Positions 7,896-16,376 of a stretch of DNA of 64,000 nt are shown here, one piece after another. A program made the position numbers and the translations under genes. Source of the DNA: Thiocystis violascens (GTDB taxonomy: Bacteria; Pseudomonadota; Gammaproteobacteria; Chromatiales; Chromatiaceae); assembly GCA_020721065.1 (NCBI GenBank), contig DYNM01000003.1, positions 1 to 64,000 of the forward strand, written 5' to 3'. Under the pieces are notes generated by a model that did no database searches, was not told the DNA's origin, and was given only the letters and a program-made list of their open reading frames with translations. Within the stretch, counting starts at the first letter, position 1; each line of letters starts with the position of its first letter.

Positions 7896-8869
7896 GGTTT
7901 TTGAGTGGCGATAGCACGATGTTGAGCGATGCAGTCCATCAAGTCAGCGGCGATGTCGAGACCAAACGCGGCGTCGATCTCGCGGATGCAGGTGGGGCTG
8001 GTGATGTTGATTTCGGTGAGGAAGTCGCCGATGACGTCCAAGCCGGCAAATAAAATGCCGCGAGCGCGTAATTCGGGGCCGACTTGGGCGGCGATCCAGC
8101 GATCTCGTGCGGTCAACGGTTGTGCGCGTCCGCTGCCGCCAGCAGCGAGATTGCCGCGAGTTTCGCCCGGTGCTGGCAGACGAGCGAGGCAATACGGCAC
8201 TGGTTCGCCGTCAATCAGCAAGATGCGTTTATCGCCGCCGCTGATCTCTGGAATAAAGCGTTGTGCCATGCAGAAGCGTTGCCCGTGTGCGGTGAGAGTT
8301 TCGATGATGACGCTGAGATTGGGGTCTGTCGGCGGGATGCGAAAAATTGACGCGCCGCCCATGCCGTCAAGTGGTTTGAGGATGATGTCTTGATGTGCGG
8401 CATAAAAGGCGCGGAGGTCGCTGGCGCGGCGACTGATGAGCGTGGGCGGGATGCAGTGCGGAAATGCGGTGGTGAAGACCTTTTCGTTGGCATCACGCAG
8501 GCTGCGGGGGTCGTTGACGATGAGGCAACCTTCATGTTGGGCGCGTTCGAGCAGGTAGGTGGTGACGATATATTCCATGTCGAACGGCGGGTCTTTGCGC
8601 ATCAAGACGGCATCAAGCGTCGCCAGTGGGCGGGTTTCATCGCGTCCAAAATGATACCAACCGTTGGGATCGTCGCTCACGGTCAGCTCGCGCCGCCGTG
8701 CGATGACGCGGTTATCGTGCAAGGCAAGATCGGCGGTTTCCAAATACCACAGCGTCCAGCCCCGCCGTTGTGCGGCAAGCAGCATGGCAAAGGTGCTGTC
8801 TTTTTTGATGTTGATGGTGTGGATGGGGTCCATCAGCACGCCGAGATGAAACGGAGATGTGGTTGTCAT
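7892..8869 (-). CDS. gshB: Glutathione synthetase
   Basis: A 325-residue ATP-grasp enzyme that joins gamma-glutamylcysteine and glycine to give glutathione in the cytosol. The N-terminal part carries the family signature MDPIHTINIKKDSTFAML. The ATP-grasp core is visible as ILKPLDGMGGASIFR, GDKRILLIDGEP and the C-terminal GLDVIGDFLTEINITSP. Length and order of motifs are normal. It is the first gene of a gshB-tonB operon and is transcribed away from the LH2 genes, from which it is separated by a 388-base regulatory region. Confidence 0.96.
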   Translation of the reverse strand: MTTTSPFHLGVLMDPIHTINIKKDSTFAMLLAAQRRGWTLWYLETADLALHDNRVIARRRELTVSDDPNGWYHFGRDETRPLATLDAVLMRKDPPFDMEYIVTTYLLERAQHEGCLIVNDPRSLRDANEKVFTTAFPHCIPPTLISRRASDLRAFYAAHQDIILKPLDGMGGASIFRIPPTDPNLSVIIETLTAHGQRFCMAQRFIPEISGGDKRILLIDGEPVPYCLARLPAPGETRGNLAAGGSGRAQPLTARDRWIAAQVGPELRARGILFAGLDVIGDFLTEINITSPTCIREIDAAFGLDIAADLMDCIAQHRAIATQKP

Positions 8870-8948
8870 GGCGGTAGTTAGTATGGGTAAACGAGATGTG
8901 ATGATCGCCGATGCGCGATCTGGATTGAATGATTGAAGGCAGCGCGAC

Positions 8949-8966
8949 TGTAAATAAAACTTGACA
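8949..8966 (+). promoter_or_regulatory. Candidate PpsR/CrtJ operator (TGT-N12-ACA)
   Basis: TGT at 8949-8951 and ACA at 8964-8966 are separated by exactly 12 bases, matching the palindrome recognised by the redox-responsive repressor PpsR/CrtJ of purple bacteria. Its right half overlaps the -35 hexamer of the candidate LH2 promoter, a good position for repression under oxygen. No ppsR gene lies in the window. Confidence 0.55.
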
Positions 8967-8988
8967 CCTGTCGTTGTCAGGCTAGACT
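8961..8988 (+). promoter_or_regulatory. Candidate sigma-70 promoter of the LH2 genes
   Basis: A perfect -35 hexamer TTGACA (8961-8966) is followed after 16 bases by TAGACT (8983-8988). It points toward the light-harvesting genes and would give an untranslated leader of about 260 bases. It could instead serve a small unseen RNA. Confidence 0.5.
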
Positions 8989-9257
8989 AACAGCCAGTTA
9001 TCTGGTTTACGATGTTTGCGCAAAGATAACTGAGCCGGTGTTAATTTTTTTGAAACTTTGCGACAAGCTGAATTAGAAAGTTTAGACTGTTTTAGTTTAG
9101 AGACTTTGATTAAAGAATTTCAGAAAGTTCGGCGCATTTGAATATCAAACGGTTAAGTGGCTGATGTTATTAAGTCACTCAAGTGGGATCACGAAAGTGA
9201 AGTCAATGATCTAGTCAAGTTTGATTAGGTTTTTTTACAGACAACAGGATTAAGTCA
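8989..9257 (+). other. Long AT-rich leader/intergenic region upstream of the LH2 genes
   Basis: About 270 bases without a convincing reading frame between the candidate promoter and the LH2 beta start. It is AT-rich with several short direct repeats (for example two close GTTTAGA copies near 9080-9105). The last part holds AGGA about 9 bases before the ATG. I see no recognised riboswitch. Confidence 0.5.
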
Positions 9258-9404
9258 ATGGCAGAAGCAGCAAAAAATTTGTCGGGTTTGACTGACGCGC
9301 AAGCAAAAGAATTCCATGAGCACTGGAAACATGGTACTTGGAGCTGGGTGATGATTGCATGTGCTGTGCATGTGGTCACTTGGGTTTATCAACCTTGGTT
9401 CTAA
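9258..9404 (+). CDS. pucB: LH2-type light-harvesting beta subunit
   Basis: A 48-residue antenna polypeptide with the beta-chain pattern SGLTDAQAKEFH near the N-terminus, one membrane helix, and the C-terminal PWF. His20 and His38 are 18 residues apart, the spacing of the two conserved His in the LH2 beta chain of Phaeospirillum molischianum; His38 should ligate B850 bacteriochlorophyll. Trp47 (His+9) is retained. The alpha gene follows 28 bases downstream with its own AGGAG site, and no pufLM genes follow. Both points favour a peripheral (LH2, puc) rather than a core (LH1, puf) antenna, though the gene name rests on sequence resemblance only. Confidence 0.85.
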   Translation: MAEAAKNLSGLTDAQAKEFHEHWKHGTWSWVMIACAVHVVTWVYQPWF

Positions 9405-9432
9405 ATTTTTAATTGTTTTTAGGAGATTTCCA

Positions 9433-9675
9433 ATGCAAGTACCTGTCATGTTCGCCGATCCGTCCGTTGCCGCTCCTAACCATCCTGAAGAGGATTGGAA
9501 AATCTGGACCGTCATCAATCCAGCTACCTGGATGGTTCCTTTCTTCGGCATTCTGTTCGTACAGATGTGGATGATTCACAGCTACGCACTGGCTCTGCCG
9601 GGCTACGGTTTCAAAGATTCCGTCCGCGCTGCACCTGCTGCTGTTGTTGCACCTGCTGTGACGCAAGCTCAGTAA
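9433..9675 (+). CDS. pucA: LH2-type light-harvesting alpha subunit
   Basis: An 80-residue alpha chain. The core DWKIWTVINPATW followed by a membrane helix aligns with P. molischianum LH2 alpha (DYKIWLVINPSTW). Asp21 falls at the position of its Asp6, the B800 ligand, and His49 at His34, the B850 ligand. At His+11 this protein has Phe60 where P. molischianum has Trp45. There is a 15-residue N-terminal extension and an Ala/Pro-rich C-terminal tail of about 18 residues. The start at 9433 is set by AGGAG seven bases upstream; the frame is open further upstream, but that part overlaps the beta gene and is not alpha-like. Confidence 0.88.
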   Translation: MQVPVMFADPSVAAPNHPEEDWKIWTVINPATWMVPFFGILFVQMWMIHSYALALPGYGFKDSVRAAPAAVVAPAVTQAQ

Positions 9676-9707
9676 AATCCAGCGGTTTTTCGTTAGCCAA
9701 CCGCTGA

Positions 9708-9759
9708 CAGGCGGGTGATGCGCGTTGCGAAAGCAACCGCGTCACCCGCCTGTTTTTTT
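9708..9759 (+). terminator. Strong terminator after the LH2 genes
   Basis: A long hairpin, with caggcgggtga pairing perfectly with tcacccgcctg and further pairing inside up to a GAAA loop, followed by seven T. It ends the LH2 transcript and may protect its 3' end. Confidence 0.9.
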
Positions 9760-9883
9760 GCGCCTCACTTTCGCAAACCCTCCGCGCTGTATTCGTTGTT
9801 TGCTGTTGCGTGTGTGCGTTGATTCAACGCCATAATTCATTATTCACTCTAACGATTTCATTCAGTGTGTTCATTCAAGCCGC

Positions 9884-10873
9884 ATGAATCTATCCACACC
9901 GCCCCCGCTTTCCCAACTCGATGACCAAGGTCATCTCAAGCACTTTTTGACGCTAGATGGATTATCACCCGCGCTGTTGACCGACATTCTCGATCAAGCC
10001 GAAGGCTTTCTCGGCGTCGCGCAACAAGCAGTCAAAAAGGTGCCACTGTGTCGCGGCAAGGTCGTTGCGAATCTCTTTTTTGAGAACAGCACCCGCACCC
10101 GCACCACCTTTGAACTGGCCGCCAAACGCCTGTCCGCTGACGTGCTTAATCTCAACATTTCCACCTCCGCCACCGCTAAAGGCGAAACCCTGTTGGACAC
10201 GTTGCGCAATTTGGAGGCGATGCACGTTGATATGTTCGTGGTGCGTCATGCCACCAGCGGCGCAGCGCATTTCATCGCCACTCATGCCGCGCCCCACGTC
10301 AGCATCATCAACGCCGGCGACGGTCGCCATGCGCACCCGACGCAGGCGATGTTGGATGTGTTCACCATCCGCCGTCACAAGCCCGACTTCACCACGCTGC
10401 GCGTTGCCATCGTCGGCGATATTGTGCATTCCCGCGTCGCCCGCTCGCAGATGCTGGCGCTGACCGCGTTGGGAGTGCCAGAAATTCACGTCATCGCCCC
10501 GCGCACGCTGATGCCCGCGCAGGTGGAAACGGCGTTTGGGGTGCGGGTTTTTCACGATCTCCGCGCTGGCATAGAAGACGCCGATGTGGTCATCCTGTTG
10601 CGCATTCAACGCGAGCGCATGAACAGCGCCCTGTTGCCGAGTGAACATGAGTATTTTCATCTGTTTGGGTTGACGGAGACGCGATTGGAATCTGCTCGCC
10701 CCGATGTGTTGGTGATGCACCCCGGCCCGATCAATCGCGGGGTGGAAATGGATTCTCACGTCGCCGACGGCCCGCATTCTGTGATTCTCGAACAAGTCAG
10801 CAACGGTATCGCGGTGCGGATGGCGATTATGTCGATGTGTTTAGGGACGCAAAATCTGCACAGCGCAGCGTAA
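9884..10873 (+). CDS. pyrB: Aspartate carbamoyltransferase catalytic subunit
   Basis: A 329-residue enzyme that makes N-carbamoyl-L-aspartate, the committed step of pyrimidine synthesis. The carbamoyl-phosphate loop [12 protein letters not shown] is present, as are [13 protein letters not shown] and the C-terminal [11 protein letters not shown]. Length and motifs fit the bacterial class with an inactive dihydroorotase partner (PyrC'), but no pyrC' or pyrI follows; the next gene is an unrelated membrane-anchored protein. The ATG at 9884 follows the LH2 terminator by about 125 bases, so it has its own promoter. Confidence 0.95.
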   Translation: MNLSTPPPLSQLDDQGHLKHFLTLDGLSPALLTDILDQAEGFLGVAQQAVKKVPLCRGKVVANLFFENSTRTRTTFELAAKRLSADVLNLNISTSATAKGETLLDTLRNLEAMHVDMFVVRHATSGAAHFIATHAAPHVSIINAGDGRHAHPTQAMLDVFTIRRHKPDFTTLRVAIVGDIVHSRVARSQMLALTALGVPEIHVIAPRTLMPAQVETAFGVRVFHDLRAGIEDADVVILLRIQRERMNSALLPSEHEYFHLFGLTETRLESARPDVLVMHPGPINRGVEMDSHVADGPHSVILEQVSNGIAVRMAIMSMCLGTQNLHSAA

Positions 10874-10935
10874 AATCGCCGCTGTTTTGCATAATGATCT
10901 TCATAAATCCGCTTTCTTGACCTTGGATTGATTCC

Positions 10936-12186
10936 ATGCGCCGCGTGCTGATGACTCTTGGCTGGCTGCTGACGTTGCTGATCGTCGCCGTATTCACCCT
11001 TGGCGGCTTACTGCTTTTGGATAGTGAACCTGTGGTTGAACAGGATTTGGCAATCACCAGCGCCGAACAGGCATGGGCTAAAAAATGGTTGGCAAATAAT
11101 CCGCCCCGCCGCAAGCGCCCCGGTGAACTGGTGACGCTGACTTTGACTGAGCGCCAAACCACGCTCGTTGCCAATGAATTGCTCAAGCATGTTGGACAAG
11201 GGCGGGTGCGGGTGCAGCTCCACGATCAACGCGCCGAGATCACGCTGTCGCTGGCGCTGCCGTGGGACCCCAGCGGCAGTTTCGTCAACGTGCTGTTTGA
11301 TCTGGTGAGCAATGGCGCGATGCCGAAGGTGGACAATGCCCGCCTCGCCGGTTTGCCAATCCCAGATGTGCTGGTGCAAACGCTGGCAGATCGAACTTTG
11401 GCGGCGGTGGAGAGCACGCAGGCACTGCAACAACTGCTCCTGCATCGGGATCATTTGGAAGTGCGTTATTACTGGCGACCGGATTTATTGGAACGCATCG
11501 GCAGCGGGTTTATTGCCAATGCTGAGTTGCCGTTGCTGCTGCATTACCAACGCGAATTGAGTCGCTTGTTAGCCCCGCTGCGGCGTGGGCGTGCCGTCAC
11601 GTTGGCGGAGTTGCTGGCGCATCTGTTGACGACCGCAGCCGAGCAGCCGTTGGGCACGGACCCGGTGGCAGAAAATCGGGCGGTGATCTTGGTGTTGGCG
11701 GCATACGTCAACGGTCATCCGATCCGCGATCCGGCCGATACCACCGTTAAACGCTTGCCGTATGCCCATCCGGTGCTGCTGCGTGGTCGCCAAGATTTAG
11801 GACAACACTTTATGACCTCGGCGGCGTTGTTGACGCAGGGCGGCGATACCTTGTCGGGGCTGGTGGGCTGGTACAAAGAATTGTCTGATGCTAACGGCGG
11901 CAGTGGTTTTAGTTTTGCGGATATGGCCGCCAATCGGGCGGGCATTCGGTTAGCGCAGCGGGCAACGCTTAATCCGCTGACTGCCAGCGAGATGCAACAA
12001 CGGGCGCGGAGTGGTTTGGTTGATGATGATTTCATGCCGACCTTGGATGGGTTGCCAGAAGGCATGGATCAGCAAACGTTTAGCACCAGCTTCGGCGCAC
12101 AAAATAATGCCGATTATCAACGGATGATCGCGTTAATTGATCGGCGGATTAACGCCGCTCGCTTATTTCAGGTCACGCCGAAGTAG
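10936..12186 (+). CDS. Conserved-looking membrane-anchored protein of unknown function
   Basis: A 416-residue protein that I do not recognise. Residues about 5-28 form a single hydrophobic helix after a short basic start, suggesting an inner-membrane anchor with the rest in the periplasm. A segment near residue 72 (LTERQTTLVANELLKH) and a long alpha-helical middle region look structured. Late in the protein, DMAANRAGIRLAQRA resembles segments of proteins with a peptidase-like fold, but I see no HExxH or catalytic triad. It lies between pyrB (62 bases upstream) and the SRP RNA gene, on the same strand, and gives no hint of a pathway. Confidence 0.8.
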   Translation: MRRVLMTLGWLLTLLIVAVFTLGGLLLLDSEPVVEQDLAITSAEQAWAKKWLANNPPRRKRPGELVTLTLTERQTTLVANELLKHVGQGRVRVQLHDQRAEITLSLALPWDPSGSFVNVLFDLVSNGAMPKVDNARLAGLPIPDVLVQTLADRTLAAVESTQALQQLLLHRDHLEVRYYWRPDLLERIGSGFIANAELPLLLHYQRELSRLLAPLRRGRAVTLAELLAHLLTTAAEQPLGTDPVAENRAVILVLAAYVNGHPIRDPADTTVKRLPYAHPVLLRGRQDLGQHFMTSAALLTQGGDTLSGLVGWYKELSDANGGSGFSFADMAANRAGIRLAQRATLNPLTASEMQQRARSGLVDDDFMPTLDGLPEGMDQQTFSTSFGAQNNADYQRMIALIDRRINAARLFQVTPK

Positions 12187-12258
12187 GTTTGTGTTCACCC
12201 ACTTGCTTTGTTACCCTGCGTCGCACCCAGCCAGACCGCGTTCTGACTGCGGCGTTAT

Positions 12259-12370
12259 GGTGGCTGGCGTCGGTCCCCTCGCAACGCAAAATCGTGAACC
12301 CGGTCAGGCCCGGAAGGGAGCAGCCGCAGCGATTGACGTGTGTGCCGGGGTGTGGCTGGCGTCAGTTGCC
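12259..12370 (+). ncRNA. ffs: Signal recognition particle 4.5S RNA
   Basis: About 112 bases carrying the universal SRP RNA core GGTCAGGCCCGGAAGGGAGCAGCC, read as GGTCAGG, GGAAGG and GCAGCC, with CGCAACGC before it and GTGTGCCGGG after it as in the E. coli RNA. The 5' end (GGTGGCTGGCGTCGG) pairs with the 3' end (CTGGCGTCAGTTGCC) to close the hairpin, which is how I set the limits; each could be off by a few bases. With Ffh it targets membrane proteins to SecYEG. Confidence 0.93.
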
Positions 12371-12420
12371 GCCCCCACCACCCGCGCAACTTCAGTCTCC
12401 AGCGCGTTTCACCGCCGCTT

Positions 12421-13524
12421 TTATTGCTCCGCTCCCCGTGCCAACGCCCGCGTCTGTCGTTGCGCCAATTCAGCAGCGGTCATTGAACCCGTCAATTCTG
12501 GCCAGCCGCAAGCGTGTTGCGCCACCAATTCCGCCAACAGTTCAATATGTTCTGCTGCCGCATTTAAGCAGGGAATATAGCTATAACGCTCACCACCGGC
12601 GGCTAAAAAGCGTTGGCGATTTTCAGCATCAATTTCCTCAATCGTTTCTAAACAATCTGCGGAAAACCCCGGCGAGAGCACCTGCACCGATTTAATTCCC
12701 GCTGCCGCCCATTCATGCAGCGTGTGATCGGTATACGGACGTAGCCATTCTTGTTTACCCAGCCGCGATTGAAATGCTAAAAACCAGCGTTTCGGTGCTA
12801 ATCCCAATTGCTCAATAACCAACCGCGCTGTTTTTTGGCATTGGCAATAATACGGATCACCTAAATCAAAGTATTTTTGCGGAATACCGTGAAATGAAAA
12901 CAGCAGCCGCTCCGGTTCGCCATGCGTCTCCCAATGACGGCGAATACTCGCCGCTAATGCCTGAATATACGCAGGATGATCGTGATAATGGTTAATAAAG
13001 CGCAATTCCGGCAGCCAGCGCCAGCGTTGCAATTCAGTCGTCACCGCATCAAAAACTGTCGCCGTTGTTGAACTAGAATACTGCGGATATAACGGCAACA
13101 CGACAATGCGCTGCGCATTCGCTTCACGCAATTCCGTTAATGCGGTTGCAATGGCGGGTTTACCATAACGCATTCCTAAAGCAACTTTAATGGCACCGGA
13201 ATGACATTTTTCATTTAAGCGCAATTGCAATGCCGCCGCCTGTTGTCGCGCAATACTCAGCAATGGCGAACCATCCTCAGTCCAGATCGACTGATAGGCT
13301 GTTGCAGAATGCGCCGGACGGGTGCGCAAAATCACCCCGTGCAAAATCAACCACCACGGCAGCCGCGCCATCTCCACCACCCGCCGATCCCATAAAAATT
13401 GCGCCAAATAACGGCGCACATCCGCCACGCTCGGACTGTCTGGCGTACCCAAATTTGCCAATAAAATCCCTAAACATTCCGGTTGATCGTGGCGGTAATG
13501 CGGCGTGTTGATAAAAGCAGACAT
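12421..13524 (-). CDS. hemH: Ferrochelatase
   Basis: A 367-residue enzyme that inserts Fe2+ into protoporphyrin IX, the last step of haem synthesis. Family motifs seen are LLANLGTPDSP near the start, FSFHGIP with the metal-handling His near residue 211, and the downstream FQSRLGKQEWL and LSPGFSADCLETIEE. I start at ATG 13524; a start at 13557 would add 11 residues not seen in the family. It is divergent from feoAB, so haem and ferrous-iron uptake genes share one intergenic region. The 3' end faces the ffs gene. Confidence 0.95.
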   Translation of the reverse strand: MSAFINTPHYRHDQPECLGILLANLGTPDSPSVADVRRYLAQFLWDRRVVEMARLPWWLILHGVILRTRPAHSATAYQSIWTEDGSPLLSIARQQAAALQLRLNEKCHSGAIKVALGMRYGKPAIATALTELREANAQRIVVLPLYPQYSSSTTATVFDAVTTELQRWRWLPELRFINHYHDHPAYIQALAASIRRHWETHGEPERLLFSFHGIPQKYFDLGDPYYCQCQKTARLVIEQLGLAPKRWFLAFQSRLGKQEWLRPYTDHTLHEWAAAGIKSVQVLSPGFSADCLETIEEIDAENRQRFLAAGGERYSYIPCLNAAAEHIELLAELVAQHACGWPELTGSMTAAELAQRQTRALARGAEQ

Positions 13525-13685
13525 GATGCAAATTCTCAGAGCTAGAAAGTCACACATTGTCAGCGGTCAGCACCAAAACACAATCGCTGCGCGTTTCCTG
13601 CCGCAAACTCGCCCAGTTCGGGTTATTCTCAACCCTTGGTTCAGCAGTTCATCATTAACTGATTTTGTTCAGCGCACCCCGCATC

Positions 13686-13973
13686 ATGTCGCACTCAACC
13701 GCACTCATTCGCTTGTCAGAATTACCTCACGATACCCCGGCGCAATTAACCGAAATTCACGGCGGTCATCATCTCATTCGCCGCTTATTGGCCTTGGGTT
13801 TGCGCCAAGGCAGCGTGCTGCACATCGTGCAGCGGCGCGGTCAAGGCTTGGTATTGGCGACCGGCGCAGCGCGGATCGCCGTCGGCGCGGGTATTGCCGA
13901 TAAATTGTGGGTCACGCCGCAGGAGATCGCGCCCGCCGCGTTGCCCAGCGTGACTGCGGAGGACGCGCCATGA
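13686..13973 (+). CDS. feoA: Ferrous iron transport protein FeoA
   Basis: A 95-residue SH3-like protein of the FeoA family, with the conserved pattern RRLLALGLRQGSVLHIV and a final strand rich in Val. FeoA is a cytosolic partner of FeoB and is needed for ferrous iron uptake. The stop overlaps the feoB start as ATGA (13970-13973), so translation is coupled. I start at ATG 13686. The shared upstream region with hemH shows no Fur box I could call with confidence. Confidence 0.9.
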   Translation: MSHSTALIRLSELPHDTPAQLTEIHGGHHLIRRLLALGLRQGSVLHIVQRRGQGLVLATGAARIAVGAGIADKLWVTPQEIAPAALPSVTAEDAP

Positions 13974-16276
13974 CCACCACCGCTGCCGTCCCGCGCCCGT
14001 TAACGGTCGCGCTCGGCGGCAATCCCAATTGTGGCAAATCCGCGTTATTTAACGCGCTCACCGGCATCCGCCAAACCACCGGCAACTGGCCCGGCGTCAC
14101 GGTGGAACGCAAAGAAGGCGCGTTAGAACTCGACGGTCGCGCCGTGCGCGTGATTGATTTACCGGGCATTTATTCGCTCGACGCCAGCTCGCTCGATGAA
14201 CTCGTCACCCGCGATTATTTGCTCAGTCGGGATGCCGACGTGATCGTCAACGTGCTCGACGCCGGCAATTTGGAGCGCAATCTTTATTTGACGGTGCAAT
14301 TGCTGGAAATGGGAATGCCAATTGTGGTGGCGCTCAACATGATGGATGTCGCCCGCAAGCGCGGCATTGAGATTGAGATCGCACAACTCGCCACCGCTTT
14401 GGGATGTCCGGTGGTGCCAGTGGTGGCAGTCACCAAAGAAGGCTTGACCGAATTGCAGGCGCGACTGTTGGCAGTCGCGGAAGGGCGCGAAGCTGGCGGC
14501 ACGGCGTTGGAGCATGGCGATTGTGTGGAGGCCGTGATCGCCGACTTGTTGCCGCTGTTGCCGGAAGTGCCGCAACGGGCAACGGCGCGATGGCTGGCGC
14601 TGAAACTGCTGGAAGCCGATCCGTTAGCCGAGCAAGCGGTGAGTGCGGCAGCGCGGGCACGGGCAGCAACGGGGCGCTTTCAAATTGCTGAACGGGCGGG
14701 AGAAGATGCCGATTTGCACATCGCCGACACCCGTTACGGTCACGCCCACACCTTGTTTCAGCAGGTGGTGCGACAAGCGCACCGCGTCGGGCGCACGACC
14801 AGCGACCGCATTGATCGGGTCGTGTTGAGCCGCTGGTTTGGCATTCCGCTGTTTTTATTGATGATTTATTTGATGTTCATGTTCACGATGAACATCGGCG
14901 GCGCATTCATTGATTTTTTTGATCTCGCCGGACAAGCCCTGCTGGTTGACGGCTTGGGCGAAGTGCTGGGCGACTTCGGGGCACCAGAGTGGTTGATTCT
15001 GATTGTAGCGACCGGCATCGGTGGCGGCTTGCAAGTCGTCGGGACGTTCATTCCGATTATTGCCAGTCTTTACATCGTGTTATCCATTTTGGAAGACAGC
15101 GGCTACATGGCGCGAGCCGCGTTCGTGATGGATCGCTTTATGCGTTCGATTGGGCTGCCGGGCAAAGCCTTTGTGCCGTTGATTGTCGGTTTTGGCTGCA
15201 ACGTGCCGGCAGTGATGGCGACCCGCACCTTGGAAAGTGAGCGCGAGCGCAAGCTGACGATTTTGATGAACCCGTTCATGTCCTGCGGAGCGCGGCTGCC
15301 GGTGTACGCGCTATTTGCTGCGGCATTCTTTCCGCACTCCGGGCAAAACTTGGTGTTTGCGCTGTATCTCACCGGCATTGCGGTGGCAATTTTGTCGGGA
15401 TTGGCGATGAAACACACGCTGCTGCAAGGTGACAGTTCGGGGCTGTTGATGGAATTGCCGCCCTATCACCTGCCGACGTTCAAAGGCGTGCTGCTGCGCA
15501 CTTGGGATCGGGTCAAGCTGTTTCTGCGCGAGGCCGGCAAGGTGATTGTCGTGATGGTGCTGGCGCTCAACCTGTTGGCGACCATCGGCAGCGACGGCAG
15601 TTTGAATAACGCGCACGAAGATCAATCCATTCTCGCCGCAGTGAGTCGCGCCGCCACGCCGCTGTTTGCACCGCTTGGCATTCGTGAAGACAACTGGCCA
15701 GCGGTGCTCGGCGTGTTTTCTGGAGTGTTAGCCAAGGAAGTGATCGTCGGCACGCTGGACTCGCTCTACGGACGACTGGCGGCCGAAACTGCGCCGAGCG
15801 TCGCACCAGAACCCTTTGATTTATGGCGTGATTTAGCGGCAGCGGCTGGCGCGGTGGGTGATAATTTTGCCGCGCTGGGAGCGCGATTATTGGACCCGCT
15901 GGGATTAAACGTTGGCGATCTCAGCGATGCCGAACTCGCAGCGACAGAGCAAGGCGTGCAAAGCGGCACCTTTGGCGCGATGGCAGCGCGGTTTGACGGA
16001 CAAGCCGGAGCATTCGCTTACCTATTGTTTGTCTTACTATATTTCCCCTGCGTCGCCACCATCGGCGCAATCGTGCGCGAAGCTGGGCTGGCATGGGCGA
16101 TGTTTGTCGGCGCGTGGACAACGAGCATCGCCTTTTTAACCGCCACGATTTTTTATCAAACCGCAATTTTCGCCCGCGATCCGTTCACAGCAAGCTGGTG
16201 GATTGGCGGCGGATTGACGCTATTGATCAGCGTTTTAATTGGATTGCGCTTATGGGCAGCGCGAGCACCACAATGA
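13970..16276 (+). CDS. feoB: Ferrous iron transporter FeoB
   Basis: A 768-residue inner-membrane transporter. The N-terminal G domain has GGNPNCGKS (16-24), a G3 DLPGIYS and a G4 NMMD motif; next come a helical GDI-like spacer and the membrane domain with two Gate repeats. The first Gate holds PFMSCGARLPVY, and a paired Cys-containing LLYFPCVATIGA segment lies near the C-terminus. It imports Fe2+ under low oxygen, fitting an anaerobic phototroph. The start at 13970 overlaps feoA by 4 bases. No feoC follows. Confidence 0.95.
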   Translation: MTTTAAVPRPLTVALGGNPNCGKSALFNALTGIRQTTGNWPGVTVERKEGALELDGRAVRVIDLPGIYSLDASSLDELVTRDYLLSRDADVIVNVLDAGNLERNLYLTVQLLEMGMPIVVALNMMDVARKRGIEIEIAQLATALGCPVVPVVAVTKEGLTELQARLLAVAEGREAGGTALEHGDCVEAVIADLLPLLPEVPQRATARWLALKLLEADPLAEQAVSAAARARAATGRFQIAERAGEDADLHIADTRYGHAHTLFQQVVRQAHRVGRTTSDRIDRVVLSRWFGIPLFLLMIYLMFMFTMNIGGAFIDFFDLAGQALLVDGLGEVLGDFGAPEWLILIVATGIGGGLQVVGTFIPIIASLYIVLSILEDSGYMARAAFVMDRFMRSIGLPGKAFVPLIVGFGCNVPAVMATRTLESERERKLTILMNPFMSCGARLPVYALFAAAFFPHSGQNLVFALYLTGIAVAILSGLAMKHTLLQGDSSGLLMELPPYHLPTFKGVLLRTWDRVKLFLREAGKVIVVMVLALNLLATIGSDGSLNNAHEDQSILAAVSRAATPLFAPLGIREDNWPAVLGVFSGVLAKEVIVGTLDSLYGRLAAETAPSVAPEPFDLWRDLAAAAGAVGDNFAALGARLLDPLGLNVGDLSDAELAATEQGVQSGTFGAMAARFDGQAGAFAYLLFVLLYFPCVATIGAIVREAGLAWAMFVGAWTTSIAFLTATIFYQTAIFARDPFTASWWIGGGLTLLISVLIGLRLWAARAPQ

Positions 16277-16376
16277 ACGACATGATTTTTTCACGCTGCT
16301 TGCGAATGTTCAATTTCAACTGCCACAACACCAGATAATAATTATAAATTTTGTGAATTAAAGACGGGGATAATAC

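Noticed and set aside
9258..9675. Core antenna (puf, LH1) instead of LH2
   Set aside because: The alpha chain has the KIW-VINP-TW core and B800-site Asp of LH2, and no reaction-centre genes follow.
9965..10795. Minus-strand frame of 276 codons opposite pyrB
   Set aside because: pyrB is certain on the other strand; the antisense peptide is His/Gln-rich low-complexity without motifs.
12137..12695. Two plus-strand frames across the ffs region
   Set aside because: They overlap the SRP RNA and the hemH end, and their peptides have no family resemblance.
13525..13685. Fur or FNR box between hemH and feoA
   Set aside because: AT-rich partial palindromes are present, but none matches either consensus well enough to call.
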